Assembly (NCBI GenBank): GCA_017550625.1
Contig: JAFZOL010000057.1
Coordinates: 1-60,158 of the forward strand
Source: Clostridia bacterium
Lineage (GTDB): Bacteria > Bacillota > Clostridia > Oscillospirales > Acutalibacteraceae
Length of the DNA stretch: 60,158 nucleotides
Direction: 5' to 3'
Of the stretch, positions 25,296 to 34,800 are shown piece after piece. The notes beneath the pieces were generated by a model. The model did no database searches. It was not told where the DNA came from and saw only the letters and a program-made list of their open reading frames with translations. The translations under genes and the position numbers were made by a program. The stretch's first letter is position 1, and every line of letters starts with the position of its first letter.

Positions 25296-25394
25296 GCGCG
25301 CTTTCGGCGCAGTGATGTGTCGCTGATGCGACGTGATGTTTGCTTCGCAAGTGATGCGCCGCTTCGCGGCATGATGTGTTTCGCTGCGCGAAAC
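25296..25394 (-). repeat. REP-like element, copy B (inverted relative to copy A)
   Basis: Read on the minus strand it contains GTTTCGCGCAGCGAAAC, GCCGCGAAGCGGC, TTGCGAAGCAA, GTCGCATCAGCGAC and GCGCCGAAAGCGC, joined by ACATCA linkers. The first three hairpins align with copy A at 16159-16241. The fourth differs in sequence yet still forms a stem. It lies between spoIIIAG and spoIIIAH. Confidence 0.85.
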
Positions 25395-25398
25395 GTTT

Positions 25399-25470
25399 CG
25401 GAGCCTGCGGCTCGCATTATAAAAATGGGTACGGGCAGAGCCCGTCCTTCACTTCACATTCCACATTTTA
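25399..25470 (+). repeat. Left arm of an inverted repeat around spoIIIAH and the DUF1292 gene
   Basis: GGAGCCTGCGGCTCGCATT, then GGGTACGGGCAGAGCCCGTCC, then CACATTCCACATTTTA. The reverse complement of 26447-26520 carries the same three blocks in the same order with small differences. Both arms adjoin ACATTCCAC-type words. Confidence 0.8.
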
Positions 25471-25503
25471 TGTTTTTTATAAAGTTATAAAGGAGTCCTG
25501 ACC

Positions 25504-26142
25504 ATGCACATTCTCATCGGTAAAAAGCAGATCCTGCTCGCCGCCCTCGTCGTGACGCTGGCGCTCGCGGTCTTCGTCAACTGGTACTACGCGAAAAACG
25601 GCTCGCCGTTCACGCCCGAGGGCACGTCCCCGGCCGACGGGCAGGCGCTCGACGGCGCGGCAAAGTTCACCGCCGCCGATACCGACGCCTATTTTGCCGA
25701 TATGCGCGTCAGGCGCGCGTCCGAGCAGTCGGCTGCGCTCGAAGAGCTCGAGGCGGTGGCGGCGAACGCCGAACCCGACACCGAGCAGGGCAGGGCAGCC
25801 GCCGAGGCCGTCGCTTCCTACACCGCCCGCCTGCAGAAGCAGACGGACATCGAAAGCCTCGTGTCGGCGGGCGTCGGCAGCGAGTGCGTGGCCGTGGTGA
25901 CCGACACCGGCGTCGACGTGATCCTGCGCCCCGAGGCGCTCAACGAGCAGAACGTGCTCACAGTCACCGACGTGATCCGCACCGTCTGCGGCGACGCCTA
26001 CGAAAACGTGCGCGTCTCGGCTCCCGTGGGCGTGACCGCGGTCGAATCTCCGTCTGAAAGCGAAGCCGCCGAGGCAAACGCCTCCGCAAAGGAGCCTGCC
26101 GAAACCGCCCCCGATCAGGCCGAAACGCCCGCCGACGGTTGA
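25504..26142 (+). CDS. spoIIIAH: Stage III sporulation protein AH
   Basis: The 212-aa protein has an N-terminal membrane anchor (KQILLAALVVTLALAVFVNWYY), typical of SpoIIIAH, and a soluble YscJ/FliF-like ring domain at about residues 55-175 (EELEAVAANAEPDTEQGRAA, GVGSECVAVVTDTGVDVILRPEALNEQNVLTVTDVIRTVC). SpoIIIAH binds SpoIIQ from the forespore side to form the feeding channel. A Glu/Ala/Pro-rich tail follows. AAAGGAG lies nine bases upstream. It is separated from spoIIIAG by 212 nt of repeats, which is unusual for this operon. Confidence 0.92.
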   Translation: MHILIGKKQILLAALVVTLALAVFVNWYYAKNGSPFTPEGTSPADGQALDGAAKFTAADTDAYFADMRVRRASEQSAALEELEAVAANAEPDTEQGRAAAEAVASYTARLQKQTDIESLVSAGVGSECVAVVTDTGVDVILRPEALNEQNVLTVTDVIRTVCGDAYENVRVSAPVGVTAVESPSESEAAEANASAKEPAETAPDQAETPADG

Positions 26143-26167
26143 CAAACCCCGCGCCGGGGCGTATACT
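26139..26167 (+). promoter_or_regulatory. Promoter of the DUF1292 gene, overlapping the spoIIIAH stop codon
   Basis: TTGACA (26139-26144) and TATACT (26162-26167) are separated by 17 nt. The spoIIIAH TGA is part of the -35 box. Confidence 0.8.
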
Positions 26168-26194
26168 GGGCTTATCCCGATACGGAGGCGCGAT

Positions 26195-26449
26195 ATGAAG
26201 CTTGTGAAGACCGGCGAAAAGGACGATAAGATCATCCTGAAAAACGATGACGGCTTAACGGCCCTCTTCACCTTTCTGGACCTGCTTATTTACGAGGGGC
26301 GCGAATACGCGGTGATCGCCGACGAAAACGACGACGCCTATATTATGGCGTTCGCCGAGGGCAAAAACGGCCGCGAGACCTACACCGAGATCACCGACGA
26401 CGCGCTTTACGACACACTTGTTGAGATGTTTGAGAGCGAAGAGGAATAA
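26195..26449 (+). CDS. DUF1292 small acidic protein
   Basis: The 84-aa cytosolic protein fits DUF1292: DDGLTALFTFLDLLIYEGREYAVIADENDDAYIMAFAEG and ETYTEITDDALYDTLVEMFESEEE, a compact beta/alpha fold with an acidic end. The function is unknown; family members are widespread in Firmicutes, often near yrzL/yqgF-type housekeeping genes, which are not here. GGAGGC precedes the ATG. The right arm of the inverted repeat begins at its stop codon. Confidence 0.87.
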   Translation: MKLVKTGEKDDKIILKNDDGLTALFTFLDLLIYEGREYAVIADENDDAYIMAFAEGKNGRETYTEITDDALYDTLVEMFESEEE

Positions 26450-26520
26450 ATGTGAAATGTGGAATGTAGGACGGGGCTGCGACCCGTACCCTATTTAAAA
26501 TGCGAGCCGCAGGCTCCGAC
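26447..26520 (-). repeat. Right arm of the inverted repeat around spoIIIAH-DUF1292
   Basis: On the minus strand it reads GGAGCCTGCGGCTCGCATT, GGGTACGGGTCGCAGCCCCGTCC and CATTCCACATTTCACATTTA, matching the left arm at 25399-25470. It includes the TAA of the DUF1292 gene. Confidence 0.8.
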
Positions 26521-26565
26521 ATCTCACATCCGACATTTCACATCCGACATTTCACATCCCACATC
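26518..26565 (+). repeat. Tandem ACATTTCACATCCG repeats
   Basis: Three near-identical units of CGACATYTCACATC run in tandem, ending CCCACATC. They extend the right arm of the inverted repeat. Confidence 0.75.
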
Positions 26566-26598
26566 TTTTTTTGGATGATTATACAACCCGATAACAAC

Positions 26599-26638
26599 GG
26601 AGCCGGACTGCTTTCTGACAGTCCGGCTCCGGTTTTTT
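26599..26638. terminator. Strong terminator
   Basis: GGAGCCGGACTG pairs perfectly with CAGTCCGGCTCC around CTTTCTGA, followed by GGTTTTTT. It lies between the DUF1292 and Lgt-like genes. Confidence 0.88.
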
Positions 26639-26661
26639 ATGTCATATTTCCTTTGTTGCGG

Positions 26662-27495
26662 TCATTCTTCCTCGATCGTTAATTCGGGATCTTCGGCCGG
26701 TTTGTTCTTTCCCGGCAGCGGGCTGCTTTCGCCCGTTTTATAAAGCACGATCAGCGAGATCACGGACGACACGAACACGATCACGCTCGCGCACTGCCAC
26801 AGCGTCATGCCGAGCACGGCGCGGCGCATCTCGGGCTCGTACCAGCGCAGAAACTCCACGCCGAAGCGGATCGCGCAATAGCACGCGGCGGTCAGGGGAT
26901 AGGCCATGCCCCGGCGGTAGAAGGGGCGTTTTTTGAGAAAATATACGGCGATCAGCATGCCGAAAATGAGGCACGCCTCGAAGATCTGCACCGGAAACGT
27001 GCGCACCGCCGCGCCGTTCACGGTATGCTCGATGCCGAAGCCGCACTCGATGCCGAAGCAGCAGCCGTTGAGGTGGCAGCCGAGCTTGCCGAAGCCCAGC
27101 ACGATAAAGATGTTGGGCGCCAGCATGTCCACGGTGTCGCGTACGCTCACCGCCGGCAGGGGAGCCTTTATCTGCGTCTGCGCCCGCTTTTTGTTGACCG
27201 CTTTCCGCACCGCCTTTTCGGTCAGCACCGTCGCGATCTCCATCACCGGCACCAAAATCACCGCGCCGAACATGGCGAAGGTCGCGTCCCCCGCAAAGCC
27301 GAGGCGGTGGTACACGACGTTATACACGCGCCCGGCGGCGAACGCCCCCGCGAAGCCGTAAACGAAGGTCAGCGAATACATCCACACCCGCGTCGCCGTG
27401 GTGCGGTATTTGTAATACGTTTTCAGGTTGACGAAAAACGCGGCGAGATACCCCACGAGAAAGCTCGCGTAATACAGATACAGTCCGGTGTTCAT
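26662..27495 (-). CDS. Lgt-like (prolipoprotein diacylglyceryl transferase family) membrane protein, paralogue 1
   Basis: The 277-aa protein has about seven membrane helices. The words GFGKLGCHLNGCCFGIECGFGIEH, TFPVQIFEACLIF, RRGMAYPLTAACYCAIRFGVEFLRW and GMTLWQ match the Lgt family. The conserved arginine-glutamate pair appears in RFGVEFLRW. The HGG motif of classical Lgt is absent: the matching loop reads YGFAGAFAAGRVYN. Classical Lgt adds diacylglycerol to the lipobox cysteine of prelipoproteins. Given the divergence, this may be a true Lgt variant or a relative with another acceptor. GGAGAAC precedes the ATG; it follows paralogue 2 by 20 nt. Confidence 0.75.
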   Translation of the reverse strand: MNTGLYLYYASFLVGYLAAFFVNLKTYYKYRTTATRVWMYSLTFVYGFAGAFAAGRVYNVVYHRLGFAGDATFAMFGAVILVPVMEIATVLTEKAVRKAVNKKRAQTQIKAPLPAVSVRDTVDMLAPNIFIVLGFGKLGCHLNGCCFGIECGFGIEHTVNGAAVRTFPVQIFEACLIFGMLIAVYFLKKRPFYRRGMAYPLTAACYCAIRFGVEFLRWYEPEMRRAVLGMTLWQCASVIVFVSSVISLIVLYKTGESSPLPGKNKPAEDPELTIEEE

Positions 27496-27515
27496 AAAAG
27501 GTTCTCCGTTGGGCG

Positions 27516-28451
27516 TCAGCGCTTTTTACCGCCCTTTTTCTTCTTTTTGTGATGGACCCTGTTTTGGGCGAGTTCCTTTTTGCGCTGTTTTTCTTTCGAC
27601 GTGAACACCTTTTCCAGAAAGGCGTAGGACCTGCCTTTCGGCAGCGGTTCGTTCGGCTGCGTCTTGTAAAGGACCCAGACCCATATGCCGGCAACGATCA
27701 GCACGACTACGCAGAAGGCCTGCCAAAGGGTAAGGCCGAAAACGAAGTACCGCGTTTCGGGCGAATACCAGCGGAAGTGCTCCCAGAAAAAGCGCACCGC
27801 GCCGTACATGAAAGCGGCAAGGGGACCCGCCATGCCGCGGCGGTAAAACCGCGACTGCTTGATGTAATAAGACACGATCACGATGGCGAAGAGCGAAGCG
27901 CTCTCAAAGATCTGCACGGGGAACAGGGTCTTGTTCAGTTGGGGATTCATAAGGCCCCAGCTCCATTCCACGCCCATGCAGCAGCCGTTGATCGCGCAGC
28001 CGATCTTGATGGTAGCGAAAACGACGAACGCCCCCGGGATCATCAGGTCCATGGTATCGCGAAAGCTCACGGTTTTCGGCGCGGCCCGCTTCTTTTTCTG
28101 GTCCCCGTCGGCTTCGGCGTCCGCTTTTTCCTTTTTCTTCTGCCAAAGCTTCAAAAACCATTTTTCGGGATACACCGCCGCCAGAAGGAACACGGTGGTA
28201 AAGATCACCGCGCCGAGCATGTCCACTTTGATCTTGGGATACCAGTCTTTCAGCGAGGCGATCAGATTATAGACCTGCCCCACGAGCCACGCCCCGCACA
28301 AACCTCCGCCGAACGTGATAAAGCAATATATAAAGGCGCGCAGACGCGAGATCCCGTAAGCCCTGCTTCTGACGGTGCACAGCACCAGCATGAACAGAAA
28401 GCCCAGCAAGTAGGTCGCGTCGTAGATCAGCATCCGGGTAATGATGTTCAT
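27516..28451 (-). CDS. Lgt-like membrane protein, paralogue 2
   Basis: The 311-aa protein is homologous to its downstream neighbour: KIGCAINGCCMGVEWSWGLMN, LFPVQIFESASLF, RRGMAGPLAAFMYGAVRFFWEHFRW and GLTLWQ. The central cytosolic loop is lysine-rich (KKKEKADAEADGDQKKKRA) and the C-terminus is very basic (NRVHHKKKKKGGKKR). The HGG motif is also missing (FGGGLCGAWLVGQVYN). The start at 28451 has AAAGGAG upstream; the longer frame adds a helix without a ribosome site. It is the first gene of a two-gene operon with its own promoter. Confidence 0.75.
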   Translation of the reverse strand: MNIITRMLIYDATYLLGFLFMLVLCTVRSRAYGISRLRAFIYCFITFGGGLCGAWLVGQVYNLIASLKDWYPKIKVDMLGAVIFTTVFLLAAVYPEKWFLKLWQKKKEKADAEADGDQKKKRAAPKTVSFRDTMDLMIPGAFVVFATIKIGCAINGCCMGVEWSWGLMNPQLNKTLFPVQIFESASLFAIVIVSYYIKQSRFYRRGMAGPLAAFMYGAVRFFWEHFRWYSPETRYFVFGLTLWQAFCVVVLIVAGIWVWVLYKTQPNEPLPKGRSYAFLEKVFTSKEKQRKKELAQNRVHHKKKKKGGKKR

Positions 28452-28488
28452 CCTGAGGTCTCCTTTCCCGAAAAGTCGGTTCATAACG

Positions 28489-28517
28489 AGTATACAAAAA
28501 GCGGTTTGAAAAGTCAA
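28489..28517 (-). promoter_or_regulatory. Promoter of the Lgt-like operon
   Basis: Minus-strand TTGACT (28512-28517) and TATACT (28489-28494), spacer 17 nt. Confidence 0.75.
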
Positions 28518-28528
28518 TATCAAAAACC

Positions 28529-28568
28529 GCGGCGGCACGGCACGGCGGCGCGCCCGTGCCGCGCCGCA
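28529..28568. other. GC-rich hairpin in the divergent spacer
   Basis: GCGGCACGGCACGG can pair with CCGTGCCGCGCCGC. There is no T run, so it is not a normal terminator. The rest of the 364-nt spacer (28452-28815) is AT-rich leader for the giant gene plus promoters; no ORF was seen. Confidence 0.45.
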
Positions 28569-28708
28569 ACGTTCCGGGCCCCGTTTTTTCCGTCACGGCT
28601 TTTACATTATGCGGTTTTTTATGCTAAAAGGGGGTGCTTTGTGCAACATTACTATATTTTGATGTTAAAAACTTCTTTTTTGACGATATAAAATATTCTT
28701 AAAAAGAC

Positions 28709-28737
28709 TTGAAAAAAATATCGTATTTATATAAAAT
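28709..28737 (+). promoter_or_regulatory. Likely promoter of giant gene 1
   Basis: TTGAAA (28709-28714) and TAAAAT (28732-28737), spacer 17 nt, in an AT-rich tract. The untranslated leader would be about 70 nt. Confidence 0.55.
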
Positions 28738-28815
28738 AGATACGAATATATATCTAAAGCGTCGCATCCGACAACGGAGCGCCGCGGCGGATAAGAAAGG
28801 TCGTGATTTCAGATC

Positions 28816-31800
28816 ATGAAAAAAACAACATTCACCAAAGCACTGAGTCTGTTCCTCTCTTTTGTCATGGCATTCTCAGTCACAGCAGTGGCGTTGCCGC
28901 TGCTGGCCCCCGAGGCAAAGGCCGCGCCGTCAACGGCGGATTACGAGAATCTTGCCACGAAGATTGATAACGCCACGGTGAAAGACTCCACGCATTATCT
29001 GACGCAGGGGGACGAATGCTCGATCACCGATCCCACCGGTGAGATCCTTGCTGCCGCGGAACAATACTGGACCGTGTTCAACAAGCTTTATTCTCAGAAC
29101 GCAGACCAGAACTCTTCCACCCGCACGTCAACGCAGATCAACAACGTCATTCTGAACAACGTGCAGGGCAAGAACACTCTGACTGAGGTGCAGAATCGAA
29201 CCATTCTGAAGTATTTCGATCCCGGCACGAATGTCAGCGAAACAACGACCAGCACTTCCACCCTTACCGCTGTTACGAAGAAAGTGACGGTGACCGTGCT
29301 GGACGCGGTGCTTCTGTATGCGAACGCGCAGTCCGTTCCCACCACAGTGACGAAGAAAGTCATTTATCAATACTATAATACGGATGCGAGTTACGAATCC
29401 GGAACCGGCTGCAATAAGAAAACCTATCATTATCTGACGCTGTCCTCCGCGTCCAGAACGCCTGAAACGGTCGACACGACCGTGATCAAGAGCCTGTATG
29501 ATGTCGCAACGAGTGAAGCTTATGCTGAATATCTCACGAAGGATATCTCCCAGCTGCTCACGTTGGATAATGATACGCTCAACGCCGTGAAGACCGCGCT
29601 CACCACGCGGTATAACGCTCTGATCAATGTGACAACTTTCGACGGCCAGGCTGCGTACACGAAGTATTTCGGAACGCCCGGTATCGACGTCAAAGGCACG
29701 ATCGATCGCATCACTGAAGCGCTTGGCATGATCACCTACATCGAGGCCTGTGAGTATCTGATGGATCAGCTCGATGTGGATATCGACGCGCTGGATTTCC
29801 AAGGGCTTTCGGATCTCTATACGGAGATGGATCAGAAATTCACGTTCTATAACAGCGCGACCGCTTCCACGAAAGAGTATCTCGAAGAACACGACTATAT
29901 CGACGTTGCACAAGTTACGGCCAAGATCGCCGCTGTTAAAAAGGCGCGCGACCTCTACTATCTCGTGCACACCCTCAAGCCGAGGATCGAGGCCGACCTC
30001 GCGACCTACGCCGGCTATACCGACGACTGGGTTGTCGCTACCGAAGGCGTTGAAGGTATCATTGCGGCCGCCGAGGTCGAGATCGGCTTAGTGATCTCCG
30101 ATCTCAGAGCCCGCAGCTCCGAAGCGGTCGCCGAGGTGTTCGGCGCCGAAACCGAGGCGTATATCTCCGCCACGTTCGATCCCGTTGACGCGCAGTTCGC
30201 GAGGATCCGCGAGGTCAACGGTTACAACCTGAGCTTCAAAGAGTATCAGAGCGTTTACAACAGTGTGTTCCTGCCTCTGACGCTTGAAGAGACCTCCACG
30301 CAGCTTCTGAACATCCTGAACCAGAGAGACGCTTGGTATACTGAGCTTCTGGAATTCGTGGAAGAGGTCAGGGCATACGACGAAACGGTTGCCGAAAAGA
30401 TCTTCACCGACGCTGAAGCCGCGATGGAAGATAAGATCGACGCGACCTATTCCGCGCTGAACATCATCCTCGAAAACGAGATCAACTTTGCTTGGGGTCT
30501 CTATGAGAACCTCAGAGACGAAACGGGGCTTCAGATCACCGAGGCGAACATCAACACGTATAACGATTTGAAGAGCAGCGTCGGCATGATCGAAGTCAAC
30601 GTTTATAATTTCCTGTTCAACAGCCCGAATTTCAATTTGACCGAACAGGCGCAGAATCGGTATAACGAACTGAAAAACATCGTTATCGCGCTGAACAACT
30701 ACACGCCCTCCAAAACGCTTTCCGCCTATCGGTATAACGCGGTCCAGCTCGATCCCATCGTGCGCACCGTTTCGAAGGACGAACCGGGCAACGAGCGCGA
30801 TTACTACGATGTCGCCCGCGATCGCGACTATACCGTCACCGACGAAGCTTACAACACGCTGATCCAGTCCCTGCAGAATCTCATTCTGGATGGCGGTCTT
30901 GCCGATCTGGGGCTTGATTTCGATCTTGTCGACACGTTGGACGGCATCCCCGAGAAGGTGTATACCGATAAATTCGTGAACAGCATCATGGACGCTGTCT
31001 ATCCCATGCTCTGCGAGCTTGTCAGAGACATGCTCAACGAAAAGGGCGGCAGCCTCATCGGCCTTGCCGGCGACCTTGACGACGCCTTCGCAAAGCTCAA
31101 TGTCGGTCTCGCGCCCAAAAAGGTCGGCAGTTACGTCCCGTCAAGGTATTCCACGATCAAAAACCTTCTGACCAACACCTCAGGCGGTTTCATGGACGGC
31201 GATGCCGACGCCGGCACGAACTGCTGGAACAGCAGCAACGCCAGAAGCAGGCTTTATAAAGTCGCTACGGATGAAAACGGCGAAAACATTCTCGACGATG
31301 ACGGCAATGTCACCTATGAGCTGGTCTTCGACTGGGGCATCGACGCCGCTGAAGGGCTCGACGCGAAACGCGAAGCCTTCCTCGACGCGATCGACGCCGC
31401 CCTCAAGGCGCTTGAACCCCTTCTTATGGGCCTGCTGTGCAATAAGAAGGTCAACGATACGAAGATCGTTTCGATTTCCATTATTTGGGAAGTTGCTTCC
31501 CTCACGATGGGCGTCTATCCTAACGACGGCTACAACAATACCCTGCTTCCGATCTTCGAAGCTATGGGTGTTGACGCCAGCGCGCTGAAAGACGCGAAGA
31601 CCTACACGAGCGTCAGAGACGTCGTGAAATACGGTCTCGTGGAACCCGTGCGGAACCTCTTCGAACAGATCAAGGAAAGACCCCTTGAGAAGATCCTCGA
31701 GCTCCTGCCGAACCTTGCCTTTGCCGTACAGCACAATCTGATCCTTGAGCTGCTCAACAACCTGGTCCTCAACCTTCACGTTGTCGGCAGCGGCTGCGCG

Positions 31801-34800
31801 GACAGCATCAACGATTCGCTCGATAACGGCATGATCTACGTCAATCTCGGCGACAGAGGCACCCTCGACCTCTCCGATATCCTCGGGATCGACACCTTCT
31901 ATGAGGATTTCATGACCATGGACGGTGTGGTCGATATCCTGCTCGGCCTGCTCAATCCCGCTGAGGAAACTGAAGAAGGCGAAGAGCCCGCGCCCGAGCT
32001 CAAGCTGCCCCATATCGACGGCGCCAAGCTTGCCATGCTCGGCACGGACGTGGAATGGAACGACTCGTTCCGCTCCAAGAGCCAGATCATCTATGAAGGC
32101 CGCTCGAACATCCACGCCAACATCATCGTGGATCAGCCGAAGGTGATGCAGGGCATTCTCGAATACCTTGTCAGAGCGTTGGGCGACGAAGACTTTGTTG
32201 CCACGCTGAAGACCATGCTCGCCAAGGACGAAGAGCCCGCTGCCGGCACGGAACCTGCCGAGCCCGCTGATCCCGAGAATCCCGACGAGCCGGCAGAACC
32301 GCCTCTGATCGATCAGATCCTTGAGAATATTTCGAAGAACGGAACCGACGCCATCGCAGCCATCTTTGAACTGATTTGTCCCGCCGATCCGAAATATACT
32401 TCGCCTCAGAAGATCACATGGATCACCGAGGGCAACATCGGCGCGGGCGACTACCAGTATTGGAAAGAATCCAATCCCGAGCAGAACGGAACGGCCTGGT
32501 CGTATCAGGATGCGAAATTCGCAGACGACAACCTTGAAGATCTTCTCGATCAGATCGTTCTTCTTGTCCATAACATGCAGGCAGACGAAGAAGAGAAGAC
32601 CTTCGGCGAAGCAACCGACTTCGCCGGTGCGGTTGATTATCTGCTCAACCAGAAGCTCTTCACCGCCGATCTTGCCAACACGCTTCTGCATACATTTAAA
32701 GATTTAATGAACGGTAAGGGCGAGCTGGAAGACGGCACCGTTGATACCGGTCTCAAGGGCATGCTTCCCGATCTTGTCACAAAGTTCCGTCTGCTTGAGC
32801 AGCTCGGGCTTGATATCACGGCTTGGGATGACATCGAAGACTATGCCTTTGAAAACGGTGACGCCGATGCCTTCAAGGCCGCGCTTATCGAAGTCCTCAG
32901 CCCGCTGAACAACCTTCTTGCTTTCATTCTGACCGGCGAAGACGATATCCATCTCAGCATTCTCGGGCTTGATCTCACTGCTGTGAGCTACGACGGCTAT
33001 TCTTACGGCCTTGTGCCTTTCCTTGAGGCGCTCGGCGTCAGAACGGAAGACGGTCTCAAGACCACCGCCGAATTTGCCGCGGATTCTGAGAATATCGTCG
33101 CGAACATTGTGAATCCCGTATTCTCACTGCTTGACAGCATCACCGCCGATCCGCTCGAGTTCATCCGCAACACCTTGCCCGCCCTCATCTACTTCGATAT
33201 GGTCGGCGGCCTTCCCGTTGCGATCGAACATCTGAAGATGAGCGTGAACGTCCTGCTCGACACCATCCGCCCGATTTACGATGTGAATCTCGATTCGCTC
33301 TTCACCGGCGCTGTGTTCGATCTGAATTCCGTGGCGACCGATCCTCTCAAATATGTGATGTCGCTGCTGTCCGATATGATCTACGAAGCCACCGCCGATG
33401 AAAACGGTGAAAACGGCGTGCGTGTGTTCGTGGACTTCACGCTTGACACGTTGAAACAAACGATCCATTACACCGATCCCATCGAGTTCAATTCCGCCAA
33501 CGGCGATAAGGCGTACACGATCACGCTTGATCCTACCTACGGCAGACCCGAACTTCTTGCCCGCATCTTCGACTACCTGATCGAACAGATCAACTATAAG
33601 GACGAAGAGACCGGCGCCGACAATCCCGCCGCGATCGGACGGATCCTCTCCGATCTTCTCGGCGACGATGAAAAGGTGGTTGAGACCGTCGGAAAGATTG
33701 TCTCGAACCTCACCGATAATTACACCGATTCCGTCCTTGTCATCTTCAAGCTGCTGTTCCCGAGAGATCCCGAAGTGCCGAGTGAGACGAATCCCACCGA
33801 CCGTGAGGATATGTCCCCCGTCAAGAAGATCGAATGGATCACCGAAGGCACGACTTCGACCGAACCCTTCTGGACCACCGACGAAGTTCCCGGCAAGACC
33901 CCCTGGAGACAGGCGGACGCCGAATACGCCGCGAGCCATCTTGAAGAGCTTTTGACCGGCGTGATCAAACTGCTCGCCGATACCGACACTCTCGGCGGAG
34001 CCGAAACCATTGCCGAAGCGGTCCAGAATCTCACGGGTTCGCTGTTCACCGCTGATAACGCCAATAAGATCGTTTCGGCGATCAAGGATCTGCTCGGCGG
34101 CTTCGATTTGCCCGATCTCGTCGTTGACCTCGGCGTGCTCCAGCAGCTCGGCCTTGCCGAAGTGATCGTTACCGAAACTCCGGCCGAAGACGAAGAATCC
34201 GAACCCACCGTGACCAAGACCGTCAAATGGGCTTGGGACGATATGGACAACTTCAACTTCGAAGACGGCGATACCGCGGCCTTCAAGAACGCCCTGATCA
34301 CCATCGCTAAGCCGCTCACGCCCATCCTTGCTTATCTGCTTGCAGGCAAGACCCTCGAGCTGCCCGTGATGGATGCGCTCGTTGTCAAGTCTCTCGGCTA
34401 CGACGGCTATTCCTACGGCATCGTGCCGCTGCTTGAGGCGCTCGGTGCTGAAGGCGTCAAAACCACCGACGAATTCCTTGCCGATCCCGAAAACATCGTC
34501 AAGAACGTGATCGATCCGCTCTTCACCGTCGTTGATCATCTGATCGCGAACCCGGTGGCGACCCTCACCGACCTCATTCCCGCGATCCTCTACTTCAATC
34601 AGGTCGACGGCATCCAGGTCGCGCTCGACAACATCCTCTTCTCCATCAACGCTTTGTTCAGACTCATCCAGCCGCTCTACGAAGTCGATCTCTACGATCT
34701 CGTGAAAGAGCTGACCGCCAAAGAGGGGAGCGAAGGCATTGACCTCGAAACCGTCAACGGCGACTTCATCGTCGAAGCGCTGCTCGGGCTTGCCTCCGAA

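Noticed and set aside
28529-28568. Terminator upstream of giant gene 1
   Set aside because: A strong hairpin but no T run on either side, so it was listed as a hairpin only.
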